Assembly: GCF_000381905.1 (NCBI RefSeq)
Contig: NZ_KB907267.1
Coordinates: 1 to 64,000 of the forward strand
Reading direction: 5' to 3'
Length of the DNA: 64,000 nt
Source: Paenibacillus fonticola DSM 21315
GTDB lineage: Bacteria > Bacillota > Bacilli > Paenibacillales > Paenibacillaceae
The translations under genes and the position numbers were made by a program. Under the pieces are notes generated by a model. The model was not told where the DNA came from. It ran no database searches and worked only from the letters and a program-made list of their open reading frames with translations. Below are positions 25,330-33,819 of this stretch, in pieces (within the stretch, counting starts at the first letter, position 1; every line of letters begins with the position of its first letter).

Positions 25330-25400
25330 AATATAATGGCAGAACAATCACAGTTAAAAGTATAAAACATTAACCTTGCCAAAACCTTGTCGTAACCTTG
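25330..25400 (-). promoter_or_regulatory. response-regulator boxes and promoter of the ABC genes
   Basis: On the minus strand CAAGGTT occurs three times at an exact 11-bp period (plus-strand AACCTTG at 25372, 25383, 25394). Downstream TTAACT (25357-25352), a 16-nt spacer and TATATT form a promoter. Direct repeats of about one helical turn are typical of OmpR-type regulators such as SpaR. Confidence 0.65.
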
Positions 25401-25428
25401 CTTTTATCTTGTTTTAGCAGTAAGGCAG

Positions 25429-25454
25429 TAAAAAAGCCCTGCGTCTACAGGGCT
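25429..25454 (-). terminator. terminator after the histidine kinase gene
   Basis: On the minus strand AGCCCTG-TAGACG-CAGGGCT followed by TTTTTT; the stem overlaps the kinase stop codon. It separates the regulator/kinase transcript from the ABC genes. Confidence 0.8.
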
Positions 25455-26362
25455 TTAGGAAGTAATATTGTAAATATGGTTTCCGTACCGGGAGTGCTCT
25501 CGGCAGTGATAGTTCCTTTGTGAACGCTGACAAGTTCCTTAGCAATAGCCAAACCCAAACCATTTCCTTTTGCAACCCGTGAATGGTCGCATTGGTACAT
25601 TCTTTCAAAAATATGTGGGAGGTTGTCAGAAGATATACCTTTTCCGTTATCTGTTATTACAATTTTGGCCTGCTGTTCATTCTCAAAAATGCGTAAGGCC
25701 ATATTGTCACCTCCACTGTGTGTAATAATATTTTGTAATAGATTATTGAGAATACGGCTATATGCAGTTGCGTCTATGCGCATGGAATACTCTGTTTCAG
25801 GTATGTCAAATTCATATTCAAAATGACTGTTTTCTAAAATAGGAATCCAATCAGCTATAATATTACGGGATAACTCATTCAAATCAAAAATCTCAAAATG
25901 AAAATTTTGTTCCCCGGAATCTAATTTAACCCATTCAAACAGATTTTCTACAAAATGTTTTAAGTGCTGAGCTTTATCAGACGCAACATGGATATATTCG
26001 TCCTTTTCTTCTCCGACAACAATTTTACTTTCCATTGCTTCCAAATAACCAACCAAAGAAGCAAGTGGAGTTTTCACATCATGGGAAAGACTTGTCATTA
26101 GCCGTTTGTATGCCTGCTCTGATTGTTTTTGCTGAATAAGTCGTGATTGGCTGTTGATTGCAATTTCGTTAATATCATAACAAATTTGCTTTGTCATATC
26201 GCTTTCGCTTGCTAAAACCCGTCGATTAAGATTTCCGTTTTTTATATCTTCTAAAGCGTCTTTTATAAGTGTAAGCTGTGTTCGGACACGCCGCAAAACA
26301 GAAACAAGGTACGCTATAATAAGTAGGGTAAGAACCAATGCAAAAAGTAGATAAACACTCAT
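25445..26362 (-). CDS. sensor histidine kinase of the ABC resistance locus
   Basis: A 305-residue kinase with one N-terminal membrane segment (YLLFALVLTLLIIAYLVSVL) and almost no extracellular part, as in the intramembrane-sensing or CprK/SpaK-like kinases linked to peptide exporters. It has a HAMP-like linker, the H-box SLSHDVKTPLASL, N-box LNNLLQNI, and ATP-lid motifs DNGKGI and GNGLGLAIA. It lies 7 bp after the response regulator gene and phosphorylates it in response to an antimicrobial peptide, by inference. Confidence 0.85.
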   Translation of the reverse strand: MSVYLLFALVLTLLIIAYLVSVLRRVRTQLTLIKDALEDIKNGNLNRRVLASESDMTKQICYDINEIAINSQSRLIQQKQSEQAYKRLMTSLSHDVKTPLASLVGYLEAMESKIVVGEEKDEYIHVASDKAQHLKHFVENLFEWVKLDSGEQNFHFEIFDLNELSRNIIADWIPILENSHFEYEFDIPETEYSMRIDATAYSRILNNLLQNIITHSGGDNMALRIFENEQQAKIVITDNGKGISSDNLPHIFERMYQCDHSRVAKGNGLGLAIAKELVSVHKGTITAESTPGTETIFTILLPKAL

Positions 26363-26369
26363 ATTTATC

Positions 26370-27077
26370 TCAAGCCTCCTTATTAAAACGATAGCCTACA
26401 CCTCGAACTGTTAAAATATAAAATGGACGGTCGGGGTCTGGTTCAATCTTTTTGCGTAATTTACTGATGAAAGACATAATGTTACTATCGTCAAAAGCAT
26501 ATTCATCTTCCCACACTTGCGTATAAATCTGTTTTTTGGTAAACACCCGTCCTTTATTAGAAGATAGAAACGAAAGCAAGTCAAACTCTTTGCTTGTAAG
26601 TTCAACTGGAATATCATTGACAGAAACAATGCGATTTGCTTTATCAATGACCATTCCTTTCAGCACCAAGCACTCCGTCTCTATTTCCGTCGTAGGGTTT
26701 AAGGTGGTATAGCGGCGGATAAGAGAATTGACACGAGCCATCAGCTCGTTAATACTGAACGGCTTTGTCAAATAATCATCAGCACCAAGCCGCAGCCCGA
26801 ACACTTTATCTTCCTCGTCATTTTTGGCGGTTAGCATGAGTACCGGGATATTACTTGTTTCTCTAATTCTTTTTAGAACTTGAAAACCGTCTATATCCGG
26901 CATCATTACGTCCAAAATCACAAGAGAAAGTGAGCAGCTGTTTTTATTTTCGTCAGCCAGACGCAGCCCCTCCACACCGCCATGTGCAATAATAGCAGAC
27001 AAATTCTCTTGCTCTACACATTTTTTCATAAGAGCGCAAAGCTCTTTGTCATCATCTATAATCAAAACACTATTCAT
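26370..27077 (-). CDS. OmpR-family response regulator
   Basis: A 235-residue regulator. The receiver domain has the acidic cluster IIDDD at the N-terminus, the phospho-acceptor Asp in LVILDVMMPDIDG and Lys in YLTKPF. The winged-helix DNA-binding domain includes LTSKEFDLLSFL and VRGVGYRFN. AAAGGAGCTG precedes the ATG. It presumably binds the CAAGGTT repeats in front of the ABC genes. Confidence 0.9.
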   Translation of the reverse strand: MNSVLIIDDDKELCALMKKCVEQENLSAIIAHGGVEGLRLADENKNSCSLSLVILDVMMPDIDGFQVLKRIRETSNIPVLMLTAKNDEEDKVFGLRLGADDYLTKPFSINELMARVNSLIRRYTTLNPTTEIETECLVLKGMVIDKANRIVSVNDIPVELTSKEFDLLSFLSSNKGRVFTKKQIYTQVWEDEYAFDDSNIMSFISKLRKKIEPDPDRPFYILTVRGVGYRFNKEA

Positions 27078-27337
27078 GTTACAGCTCCTTTCCTCTCTTT
27101 ATTCTGCCGTTAATCGGCTTTTCCGCGTCCTTTGGTATCAGCACAAGGAGCTGAAATATATTCCATAACTTGACCGTCCTTTCGTTTGCAAACAATATCA
27201 CAATATATTATATACGGACAGACGTACCCTCGTCTGTCTTTCCTTATCACCATCAAAGGGGCAGAGGCGATGAATTATCGGATCGAAAAGAAGGAAAGCT
27301 TTGGGCTATAATGATGGGTGAAGTCGAGGGGGAACGC

Positions 27338-27366
27338 TTGTACGCAGATGTAAATAAAGGTAAAAT
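27338..27366 (+). promoter_or_regulatory. sigma-A promoter of the holin-like toxin gene
   Basis: TTGTAC, exactly 17 nt, TAAAAT. The surrounding ~57 bp recur almost unchanged at 41291-41350 upstream of another small membrane protein gene. Confidence 0.7.
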
Positions 27367-27462
27367 ATAACTACAATTGAATCTTGGGTGGGCATGGTTT
27401 CCCTTCGAGCAGAGAATTTTCGAAGTAATGTTTCCTTCGGAAACTTTGGAGGAGGTGAAGCC

Positions 27463-27558
27463 ATGGAAGTGAAAGATGCATTAACGATCATGTTCCTGTT
27501 TGGAACGTTCATTCTTGCTCTTTTAACATACATCAATAATAACAACAAGAGAAAGTAA
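27463..27558 (+). CDS. holin-like toxin peptide, 31 residues
   Basis: MEVKDALTIMFLFGTFILAL plus a short polar tail (LTYINNNNKRK): one membrane helix and a basic C-terminus. This is the typical make-up of the Firmicutes putative holin-like toxin family (type I toxin-antitoxin peptides such as TxpA/BsrG relatives). A very strong GGAGGAGGTGA site precedes the ATG. The 5' leader contains hairpins CTTCGA...TCGAAG and GTTTCC-TTC-GGAAAC, as expected for a toxin mRNA with controlled translation. An antisense RNA would be expected over the 3' end; no clear promoter for it was identified. Confidence 0.7.
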   Translation: MEVKDALTIMFLFGTFILALLTYINNNNKRK

Positions 27559-27597
27559 AAACCCACCCAAAGGTTAAGGCCAAAGGTGGGTTTTGTT
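27558..27597 (+). terminator. terminator of the toxin mRNA
   Basis: AAAACCCACC / GGTGGGTTTT, a perfect 10-bp stem starting at the stop codon, with a T run in the right arm. Confidence 0.8.
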
Positions 27598-27642
27598 CCT
27601 AGACGACTTAGAAGGGAATAAACCATCCAAGCCAATTGTACT

Positions 27643-27675
27643 GACCAAGTGTTCGCAGCACTTGGTCTTTATTAC
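27643..27675 (+). terminator. additional hairpin downstream of toxin gene
   Basis: GACCAAGTG-TTCGCAG-CACTTGGTC followed by TTTATT. It may act as a backup terminator or, on the minus strand, lie within an antisense RNA. Confidence 0.5.
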
Positions 27676-27788
27676 ATATATAATAGCACAAAGAAAAAAA
27701 TGTATCAAAACGTGAGTTGGCAATATAGAAGCGTATTTATTACCGTGTTCACGAAGCTGTACTTACGCCCTGTTGGCCAGATGTATAA

Positions 27789-29042
27789 TCATGGATTTGA
27801 TTCAATGACCGTCGTCGGTGTTGCCTCTTTTACGATGATCATCCCATCGTATGCTTCATTCGGTACCATTTCAAGGGTATATAATTTTTTTGAAGATTTA
27901 TACCAGGTGCTGAAGTCATCACCAATGTTCGGCATTCTCTGTTTTTGCGATATAATTTCAGCAAGTTCTTTTGAATTGCTCGCTAGTTCAAAGTCAACGT
28001 AAAAAATATTGCTTTCGACTTCACTAAATACCTTCACAAAGGGGTCACTATTATGAATGGTATGGTTCTCTCGTTTATTAGCTCCTTTGTTATCTGCCTG
28101 AAATGTATTGTTTATAAAGTCAGTCCCAATTGCAAAATAATGATTTCCATACATTTCGTCCAAATAGTCTCCCATGGATTTATAACCAAAGGCGGCGGAT
28201 GTTTTTTCAATATGTCCGTTATGTGCAGAGATGAATAATTTATCGTGTCCACGTTGTGCTTCAAATTCCACAATCCACTTTACATTTTCCGCCAAGTACT
28301 CATCCCGCAGCATCGTATATTGCTTATCATTTCCCAGAAGGCTTGTACGCTGTCTCATGACGTTAGCATACTGCAAAGCAAAAGCATAGAATTGCTGTGA
28401 TGTCTGTGCTAAATATTCATCTTCATTGGATTGTAAATCCGTGATGATGTCATCGATTATTCCGTCCAGTTCCTCTAGTTGTTCGGCGGTTAAATTACGC
28501 ATGGTATCATTAGATACATGTTGTAATTGTGCAGTATATTTTTCTGCCATTTCTTCATTCACCGTTTCATAAAAAGCCAGCAAACCTTTTTTACTAGCAT
28601 CATACCGCTGCATATCATTGCCATAAAAATATATTTTTTCATCTGCAGTTTCATTATATTCATGCAGCCATTCTACCAAATCGATCATTTGCTGCGTTTT
28701 ATAAATGCCGTAGTCAAGAGCAAATACCGCTTCTTTAGCTGTCCCGGTTCCATACAAAATATAGTCATTAATTTGCTGACCGGCTCCAAAGTCGCCTTCT
28801 AGAACAAAAACCCGCACATTTTCATTTTTAATTAACGCTTCAAATAAGTTCTTTTTCAATTCCTGAAATTCAACATTCCCATGTGTGGCTTCTCCTAAAC
28901 CGAAAATCGTTACATCATCAGGAACATCAATATCTTCCACCCTTGTAACATATTTTTCTGCTTCATCTATCCCTACAGTTCCGCAACCTGTAATTAAGGT
29001 TAGTAAAATACCAGCAGCTAAAAATAGTTTAGCAAACCTCAT
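27789..29042 (-). CDS. erythromycin-esterase-family lipoprotein
   Basis: A 417-residue lipoprotein (signal ending LLTLITGC, modified Cys20) with an erythromycin esterase domain (PF05139 type). Key motifs are GLGEATHGN near residue 49, FVLEGDFGAG, and the late AHNGHI. Only some members hydrolyse macrolide lactones; surface-anchored members are of unknown substrate, so macrolide resistance is only a possibility. The gene follows the PadR/DUF2812 pair in the same direction, 18 bp downstream of the DUF2812 gene, and is probably in that operon. Confidence 0.82.
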   Translation of the reverse strand: MRFAKLFLAAGILLTLITGCGTVGIDEAEKYVTRVEDIDVPDDVTIFGLGEATHGNVEFQELKKNLFEALIKNENVRVFVLEGDFGAGQQINDYILYGTGTAKEAVFALDYGIYKTQQMIDLVEWLHEYNETADEKIYFYGNDMQRYDASKKGLLAFYETVNEEMAEKYTAQLQHVSNDTMRNLTAEQLEELDGIIDDIITDLQSNEDEYLAQTSQQFYAFALQYANVMRQRTSLLGNDKQYTMLRDEYLAENVKWIVEFEAQRGHDKLFISAHNGHIEKTSAAFGYKSMGDYLDEMYGNHYFAIGTDFINNTFQADNKGANKRENHTIHNSDPFVKVFSEVESNIFYVDFELASNSKELAEIISQKQRMPNIGDDFSTWYKSSKKLYTLEMVPNEAYDGMIIVKEATPTTVIESNP

Positions 29043-29060
29043 ATGTATCCCACTTTCTTT

Positions 29061-29636
29061 CTAATTTTCTTTGAATGTTGCGTATTGCCGGTAGGCTTTG
29101 AAGAAACCGATACTAAAAATAATCAATAAAAATAATGGAATTAATCTGAAAAGCGCAAACGGGGTTTCAAATAAAAAAGCTAACCAAAATAGTTTGCCCT
29201 TCATTTCCCAAAGGCCTTCCGTTAAATATATACCGTTGTTGTATAAGTAAAAACAAATCACTAAAAATATCAGTCCTAATGATAAGGAATATTTCATTAG
29301 CCGTTTATAATATTGAGATGTGGATTGGCGATCAGAGAAAATTTCATTTTGATCTCCAGCTTCTTTTTGCCAATATTGAATGGTTCCGAATCGTGACCCC
29401 TTTACATGGGACCATCCAAAATCCTCATAAATGGTCTTGTATTCTACAAACTTTTCCTTCGGTAAAACATCTTGATAATCCAGTCGTACGACATAATCTT
29501 CGCTCATTTTTTCAAAGGTATAGATCCCTGAATTACTGATTTTCGTGCAGCGATAACCTTGTTGTAATTGCTCGTTCAGCCATTTCTCTTCCTCAACAAT
29601 ATTAAAGAACATCTTGAATTTTTTCATCTTCTTCAC
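29061..29636 (-). CDS. DUF2812 membrane protein
   Basis: A 191-residue protein with an N-terminal soluble DUF2812 domain (MKKFKMFFNIVEEEKWLNEQ, FEKMSEDYVVRLDYQD) and two C-terminal membrane helices. DUF2812 proteins are nearly always encoded next to a PadR regulator, as here. It overlaps the PadR gene by 4 bp. Possibly a co-sensor or signalling partner; the function is not established. Confidence 0.85.
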   Translation of the reverse strand: MKKMKKFKMFFNIVEEEKWLNEQLQQGYRCTKISNSGIYTFEKMSEDYVVRLDYQDVLPKEKFVEYKTIYEDFGWSHVKGSRFGTIQYWQKEAGDQNEIFSDRQSTSQYYKRLMKYSLSLGLIFLVICFYLYNNGIYLTEGLWEMKGKLFWLAFLFETPFALFRLIPLFLLIIFSIGFFKAYRQYATFKEN

Positions 29637-29932
29637 TCCTTTTCGTACAGAGATAAGATATGCTGTAATCTTTGCTGCTCTCCCTTTAAAATGGTTAATC
29701 CTTCATCTGTAATTTTGTATATTTTTCTTCTCCCCGTTTGCCCATCTGGCTCAATCCAACCATGTTTGTTTAAATTATCAAGTGCGCCATATAAGGTTCC
29801 AGCGGCTAAGACTACGGTGCCATTACTCATTTGCTCAATTTCTTGCATCAATGCATAACCATGAAGAGGTTCTCGCAGCGCTAATAAAATATAATGCATC
29901 GTTTCAGACAGGGGTAACAATGGATGTTTCAT
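29633..29932 (-). CDS. PadR-family transcriptional regulator
   Basis: A 99-residue winged-helix repressor with typical PadR phrases: LREPLHGYALMQEIEQM, GTLYGALDNLNKHGWIE and TGRRKIYKITDEG. First gene of a three-gene minus-strand unit (PadR, DUF2812, esterase-like). A palindromic region immediately upstream is a likely autoregulatory operator. Confidence 0.9.
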   Translation of the reverse strand: MKHPLLPLSETMHYILLALREPLHGYALMQEIEQMSNGTVVLAAGTLYGALDNLNKHGWIEPDGQTGRRKIYKITDEGLTILKGEQQRLQHILSLYEKE

Positions 29933-29943
29933 ATTTTCACCTT

Positions 29944-30003
29944 CTATTCAGTTGGACTATATAGTTGAACTTAATAATAATATAATACAGTTGAACTGAA
30001 TAG
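29944..30003 (-). promoter_or_regulatory. PadR operator/promoter region
   Basis: CTATTCAGTTGGACT (29944-29958) and AGTTGAACTGAATAG (29989-30003) are inverted repeats with two mismatches. The first also forms an imperfect palindrome GTTGGACTAT/ATAGTTGAAC. TATA-rich DNA lies between. PadR family members bind such dyads at their own promoter. Confidence 0.6.
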
Positions 30004-30010
30004 TAAACCC

Positions 30011-30066
30011 CATTTTTTCGTTTCCTCTATTTTACAAATGGGCTATAATCTTGGGTAATGATTAGG
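30011..30066 (+). repeat. junction module copy 9 (hairpin lost)
   Basis: Only the right half remains: TCGTTTCCTCTATTTTACAA, TATAAT at 30044-30049, then CTTGGGTAATGATTAGGGA. It abuts the PadR operator directly, so the recombination point lies near 30010. The ATP-grasp start is 83 bp after the TATAAT. Confidence 0.75.
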
Positions 30067-30132
30067 GAAGGATTTGCGAATCATGAGGATATCTCGAATT
30101 CTGATAAACTTAGCAAATGAAAAGGAAGTGAA

Positions 30133-31026
30133 ATGATGATCGTTATTTTTTGTTGTGAGCCACTTAATGATAAAACTGTAGATGCATATTATGAGAGTGA
30201 ATATCTGGGTGCTGAATCATTGGGACTCGATGTTTGTTTAATTTCAATGGAGGATCTGTTACTAAACAATGTAAATAAAGCGCTAAAAAGTATTCCAACC
30301 GTAGACGATACAGAAATTGCTATTTATCGTGGTTGGATGCTTAAGCCGCAGTATTATGAACTTTTGTATAAAGGATTGTTAGCTAAAAATATAAAATTAA
30401 TAAATACCACTGAAGAATATCTTGAATGTCATCATTTCCCTAATACATATAAGAATATAAAACATAGAACTCCGCTTAGCTACTGGTTAGAAATTGAAAC
30501 GGTGAATACGAATAAATTGGATAATATTCTAGATAAATTCGGTGATAAGCCCCTTATTGTTAAGGATTATGTGAAGTCTAGAAAGCATGAATGGGAAGAG
30601 GCGTGCTTTATTCCGTCAGCAGCAAATAAAACTCAAGCTCTTCAAGTCATTAATAATTTCATACAAAGGCAAGGCGAGGAGTTGAATGGCGGTATTGTAT
30701 TAAGGGAATTTATACACTTGGAGGGAATAACAAAACACCCCATAAGTGGAATGCCTTTATCTAAAGAATATCGTTTATTTTTCCTAAATAATAAGTTAGT
30801 TCATAGGTTTGAGTACTGGGATGAAGCTACTTATGATGCGGAAGATAAAGTGAATATGGATGACTTTTTAGAAATAGCGAAGGAAATTAGAAGTAACTTT
30901 TTTACAATAGATATTGCCAAGACCGAAGCAGGCGAATGGATTGTAATTGAAGTTGGGGACGGACAGGTTTCGGCATTGCCCGAGAAGGTGAATGTAGAAA
31001 AATTTTATCAATCAATTAGAGTCTAG
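30133..31026 (+). CDS. R2K-clade ATP-grasp protein (R2K_3-like), intact
   Basis: A 297-residue ATP-grasp enzyme. Motifs typical of the R2K/CDC123-like clade are visible: YRGWMLKP, PLIVKDYVKSRKHEWEEACF, GGIVLREFIHLEG, KEYRLFFLNNK and the final WIVIEVGDGQVS, carrying Arg and two Lys plus the acidic metal ligands. The clade is predicted to ligate or modify peptides or proteins; no substrate is known here. ATG 30133 and 30136 are both possible; 30136 matches the homologue at 13011 and gives better spacing to AAGGAAGTGA. It is followed by a decayed stalk-domain gene. Confidence 0.8.
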   Translation: MMIVIFCCEPLNDKTVDAYYESEYLGAESLGLDVCLISMEDLLLNNVNKALKSIPTVDDTEIAIYRGWMLKPQYYELLYKGLLAKNIKLINTTEEYLECHHFPNTYKNIKHRTPLSYWLEIETVNTNKLDNILDKFGDKPLIVKDYVKSRKHEWEEACFIPSAANKTQALQVINNFIQRQGEELNGGIVLREFIHLEGITKHPISGMPLSKEYRLFFLNNKLVHRFEYWDEATYDAEDKVNMDDFLEIAKEIRSNFFTIDIAKTEAGEWIVIEVGDGQVSALPEKVNVEKFYQSIRV

Positions 31027-31086
31027 TAAGTTAATTCAAAAAAGGCAGAAGCACCAGATAACAATGCAATATAACATAAAAAGGAC

Positions 31087-31330
31087 GTGGTTAACATTAA
31101 TAAATCAAGAGTTAATATAATCGTATTTATTTTATTATTTTTAATCCCATACGATTCGGTGATTGCAGCGGGTGATACAGATTAAAAAATTAGTATTGAT
31201 GGTCATAAAGTCGATTTTATAGATGGGCAAAAGTATTGCGGCACCGATTCTAGTTGAAGGTAAACCATATCTGCCCTTAAGAGTCGTTGTGGAGTCTTTT
31301 GGTATAAATGTAAGGTGGGATGAAATATAA
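31087..31330 (+). pseudogene. stalk-domain gene with internal deletion
   Basis: Nearly identical to the gene at 7094-7672 from its GTG through the signal peptide and GHKVDF. It then jumps (about 215 bp missing) to GKPYLPLRVVVESFGINVRW and a premature stop. A small indel after the signal peptide also breaks the frame. 31331-31539 shows no gene. Confidence 0.85.
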
Positions 31331-31539
31331 GTATCCAGATGGAAACGAAGGCCATTAATAGAAGACTTAAAGAGTGATATAAAATCCATATTAAGAACGA
31401 ACCTAAGGTAGGTTAATTTGAAAAAGTCATTAGCACTAATAAACACCGTATCTACGCTATGGGCCTTGCCCTTTCGTGAATTAAAAATGTTTTATGTAAT
31501 TTACTGTAAAGAATAACGTCTAAGGAAGGATTTTAAGAA

Positions 31540-32091
31540 ATGAAAACAAAGGTAACAGGTGTTATATTATACCCCTTGTTTAGTGAATATGAATTAATGG
31601 TTGCTCTATCTGTACTTAAACAGGGAGAGCACCCAATAAAGACAATAGGGATAACTTCTGAAGCAATAAGAGGTGAATCAGATCTAACTTGTATTACTGA
31701 TACAACTATCTATGATGTAGATATAAATACCCTAGATAGTTTACTATTTCCTGGCTGTATGGATATTTCAACGCTATTTGATAATGAAGATTTGATAGAT
31801 TTTATTAGAAGATGTGCTTTAAATAATAGGAATCTCATAATTGCAGCAATCTCAAGCTCTCCATTTCTATTAGCAAAAGCAGGATTGTTAGAAAATCGTA
31901 AGTATACAGTTGGAATTTATGAAGAACAGAGAAAAGAAATAGGAATTTTTAATGAAGAGAATTATTGTAATGATCTTGTAGTACAAGATGGAAATATTCT
32001 AACTGCAAGAGGGAGAGGGTTTATTGAATTTGGAAAGAGGTTTGGACAATTATTAAAATTAGATTTCGATTCTAATTGGTATTATGGATAA
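31540..32091 (+). CDS. DJ-1/PfpI-like protein lacking the nucleophile Cys
   Basis: A 183-residue flavodoxin-like protein with DJ-1/PfpI features: GVILYPLFSEYELMVALSVL at the N-terminus and a LLFPGCMD strand. The nucleophile-elbow position reads IAAISSSPFLLAKAGLL, where active members have Cys (AICxG). It is therefore unlikely to be a Cys-dependent hydrolase or glyoxalase; a sensor or inactive relative is possible. The ribosome site AAGGA is 11 bp upstream. Confidence 0.65.
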   Translation: MKTKVTGVILYPLFSEYELMVALSVLKQGEHPIKTIGITSEAIRGESDLTCITDTTIYDVDINTLDSLLFPGCMDISTLFDNEDLIDFIRRCALNNRNLIIAAISSSPFLLAKAGLLENRKYTVGIYEEQRKEIGIFNEENYCNDLVVQDGNILTARGRGFIEFGKRFGQLLKLDFDSNWYYG

Positions 32092-32242
32092 TAATTTGAA
32101 TGAACAATCATGGAATGAAAGTATGGAGAAACGCCCTTTTTTCGATCGTCAACCAGATGGAAAGTCGCTATAGATACATGGGGGAGTCTATGATTGAGTG
32201 TTAGAAGAAAACAGACCGACTAAATTCATTGGAGTTTATAAT

Positions 32243-32824
32243 ATGTCACTATCATTTCAGATAAATAGAAGAAGAATGAAAATAGAATCAACTGAAATTA
32301 CAGTTGTCATTCTAAAGCAGAAAAACATTAACATTATCGTTAGAGAAGAATTAGGCCATTTACTATTAATCGATGCTGCTGATTGTCGTGAGATGTTTCT
32401 ATTAGCAAGTCTTTTCAAGCATTCAATGGAAAGCCATGATGTCATATTTTTAGAGCGTGAAGATGATTCAAAGACAGATCTTTTCATTTTTAATGGCGCA
32501 ATAAAACCACTAGCATTGAAGGATTTAAGAAAAATTAAAACGTCTATGAGGTTCATAAAACCCGAAATATACAGTTTGCCATTGATCAATTCCTATGATG
32601 AAAGAATATGGGATACATATGGACATTGGAAGTATGATGAACAACTAAGGGTTAAGGCAGATAAAGACTTAGGATTGATTAATGCCTCACAACTTGGATT
32701 TGAACTTTTAGTTGATCAATGCTCTTATCTTGCAAGTTCATTTTCTGGACATGCTCATTTTAATTGGTATTCAACGAAGTCTTCGATAGAACTTATTATT
32801 CGTAATATTGCTAGAAATAATTAA
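32243..32824 (+). CDS. hypothetical protein
   Basis: A 193-residue soluble protein from ATG 32243 (MSLSFQINRRRMKIESTEI), with GGAG 9 bp upstream; a GTG at 32198 would add 15 residues but lacks a site. No family recognised. The C-terminus has SFSGHAHFNWYSTKSS. The 106 bp before it contain a short frame ending EKRPFFDRQPDGKSL that may be the tail of a lost gene. Confidence 0.55.
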   Translation: MSLSFQINRRRMKIESTEITVVILKQKNINIIVREELGHLLLIDAADCREMFLLASLFKHSMESHDVIFLEREDDSKTDLFIFNGAIKPLALKDLRKIKTSMRFIKPEIYSLPLINSYDERIWDTYGHWKYDEQLRVKADKDLGLINASQLGFELLVDQCSYLASSFSGHAHFNWYSTKSSIELIIRNIARNN

Positions 32825-32853
32825 TCGGGCTATGAAACTCGCAAGGAGGTTCA

Positions 32854-33029
32854 TTGACACCTACGCCTGATTTATCTATTGAAGTTGACGATGTAGATAT
32901 TTGTTTTGAACGAATGAAGAATGCAGGATTTCTAATTGGATATGGTCCTATAGAAGAGCCTTGGGAGTTTGACGTTTTTTTGTTCGCGACCCATTTGGCA
33001 AGCTAATAAACATTCTTGCCCATACATAA
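32854..33029 (+). pseudogene. VOC/glyoxalase-family C-terminal fragment, frameshifted
   Basis: LSIEVDDVDICFERMKNAGF and IGYGPIEEPW match the second half of VOC-fold proteins. A run of T's near 32980 shifts the frame, after which VRDPFGKLINILAHT gives the expected ending. AAGGAGG lies just before a TTG at 32854, but the N-terminal half is missing. Confidence 0.8.
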
Positions 33030-33077
33030 TAGTTATCGGAAATCAATGCAAGGATAACTTCAAGTAAGGAGAAAGCG

Positions 33078-33623
33078 ATGAGAGGAAAAATAATATTCAT
33101 TATTATACTTTGCCTGGGAGCTTTTTCAGTTTGGTATTTCGTGCCCAAACAATACAAGACGACACTAGAGGGTGTTTATTACCAATTAGGAAACGATAAA
33201 GTATTCGAGAGAATAAAAATACATCTCGACGGAACGTTAAAAAATCGAATTGATGGTAAAAAAACTTTTATAGGTACAGTTAACTTTGAAGGAAAGGAAT
33301 TACCCAGAACTCCGCAAGATAGAACAGAACTTGAATTGCATTATCATGGTGATCATATAGGCTCTATATTTTCCGGCTTTCGAATTATTGATGAAGCAGG
33401 CAGAGTAGAAGCTGATATTTTTAATTTTGGTACGGTGTATGCAAATGCTAAATTTTCTCAAATTACTATTACTATGCTTACTGGTGAGAATAATAGAACA
33501 TGGTCTCCATCTAATGGATTTATGATAACTGCTCCTGCTAATAACAGAGAAGAAGCAATTAAGATATCCCAGAAGCTAATGGATGAATTTAGAATAACAT
33601 TAAATGATTTATTGAAGCACTAA
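33078..33623 (+). CDS. membrane-anchored hypothetical protein
   Basis: A 181-residue protein with one N-terminal membrane segment (IIFIIILCLGAFSVWYFV) and an extracellular beta-rich domain (YKTTLEGVYYQLGNDKVFER). No lipobox and no clear signal peptidase site, so it is probably anchored. Good AAGGAGA site. The function is unknown. Confidence 0.65.
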   Translation: MRGKIIFIIILCLGAFSVWYFVPKQYKTTLEGVYYQLGNDKVFERIKIHLDGTLKNRIDGKKTFIGTVNFEGKELPRTPQDRTELELHYHGDHIGSIFSGFRIIDEAGRVEADIFNFGTVYANAKFSQITITMLTGENNRTWSPSNGFMITAPANNREEAIKISQKLMDEFRITLNDLLKH

Positions 33624-33688
33624 GCGAACCGTATGTAATGCAGATAATACAGCTTCTGAAAAAAAATATTTCGATGTGAAAAATTAAG

Positions 33689-33724
33689 AGGACAGTCACT
33701 TGGTTAGTGGCTGTTCTTTTTTTA
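33689..33724 (+). terminator. terminator after 33078-33623
   Basis: GACAGTCACT-TGGTT-AGTGGCTGTT (two G-T pairs) followed by CTTTTTTTAT. It marks the boundary between AT-rich cassette DNA and the GC-richer transporter operon. Confidence 0.75.
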
Positions 33725-33819
33725 TATACTCCTAGATGTCTTAAAACATAGGTTCAAGTGAAGTGCGGGATTTATTCGGCGATCCGAAAAATGAACCCAC
33801 CGATACGAAATTTGGAACA

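Noticed and set aside
27789-29042. Calling the esterase-like lipoprotein a macrolide resistance gene
   Set aside because: Family motifs are present, but surface-anchored members have unknown substrates; resistance cannot be read from sequence.
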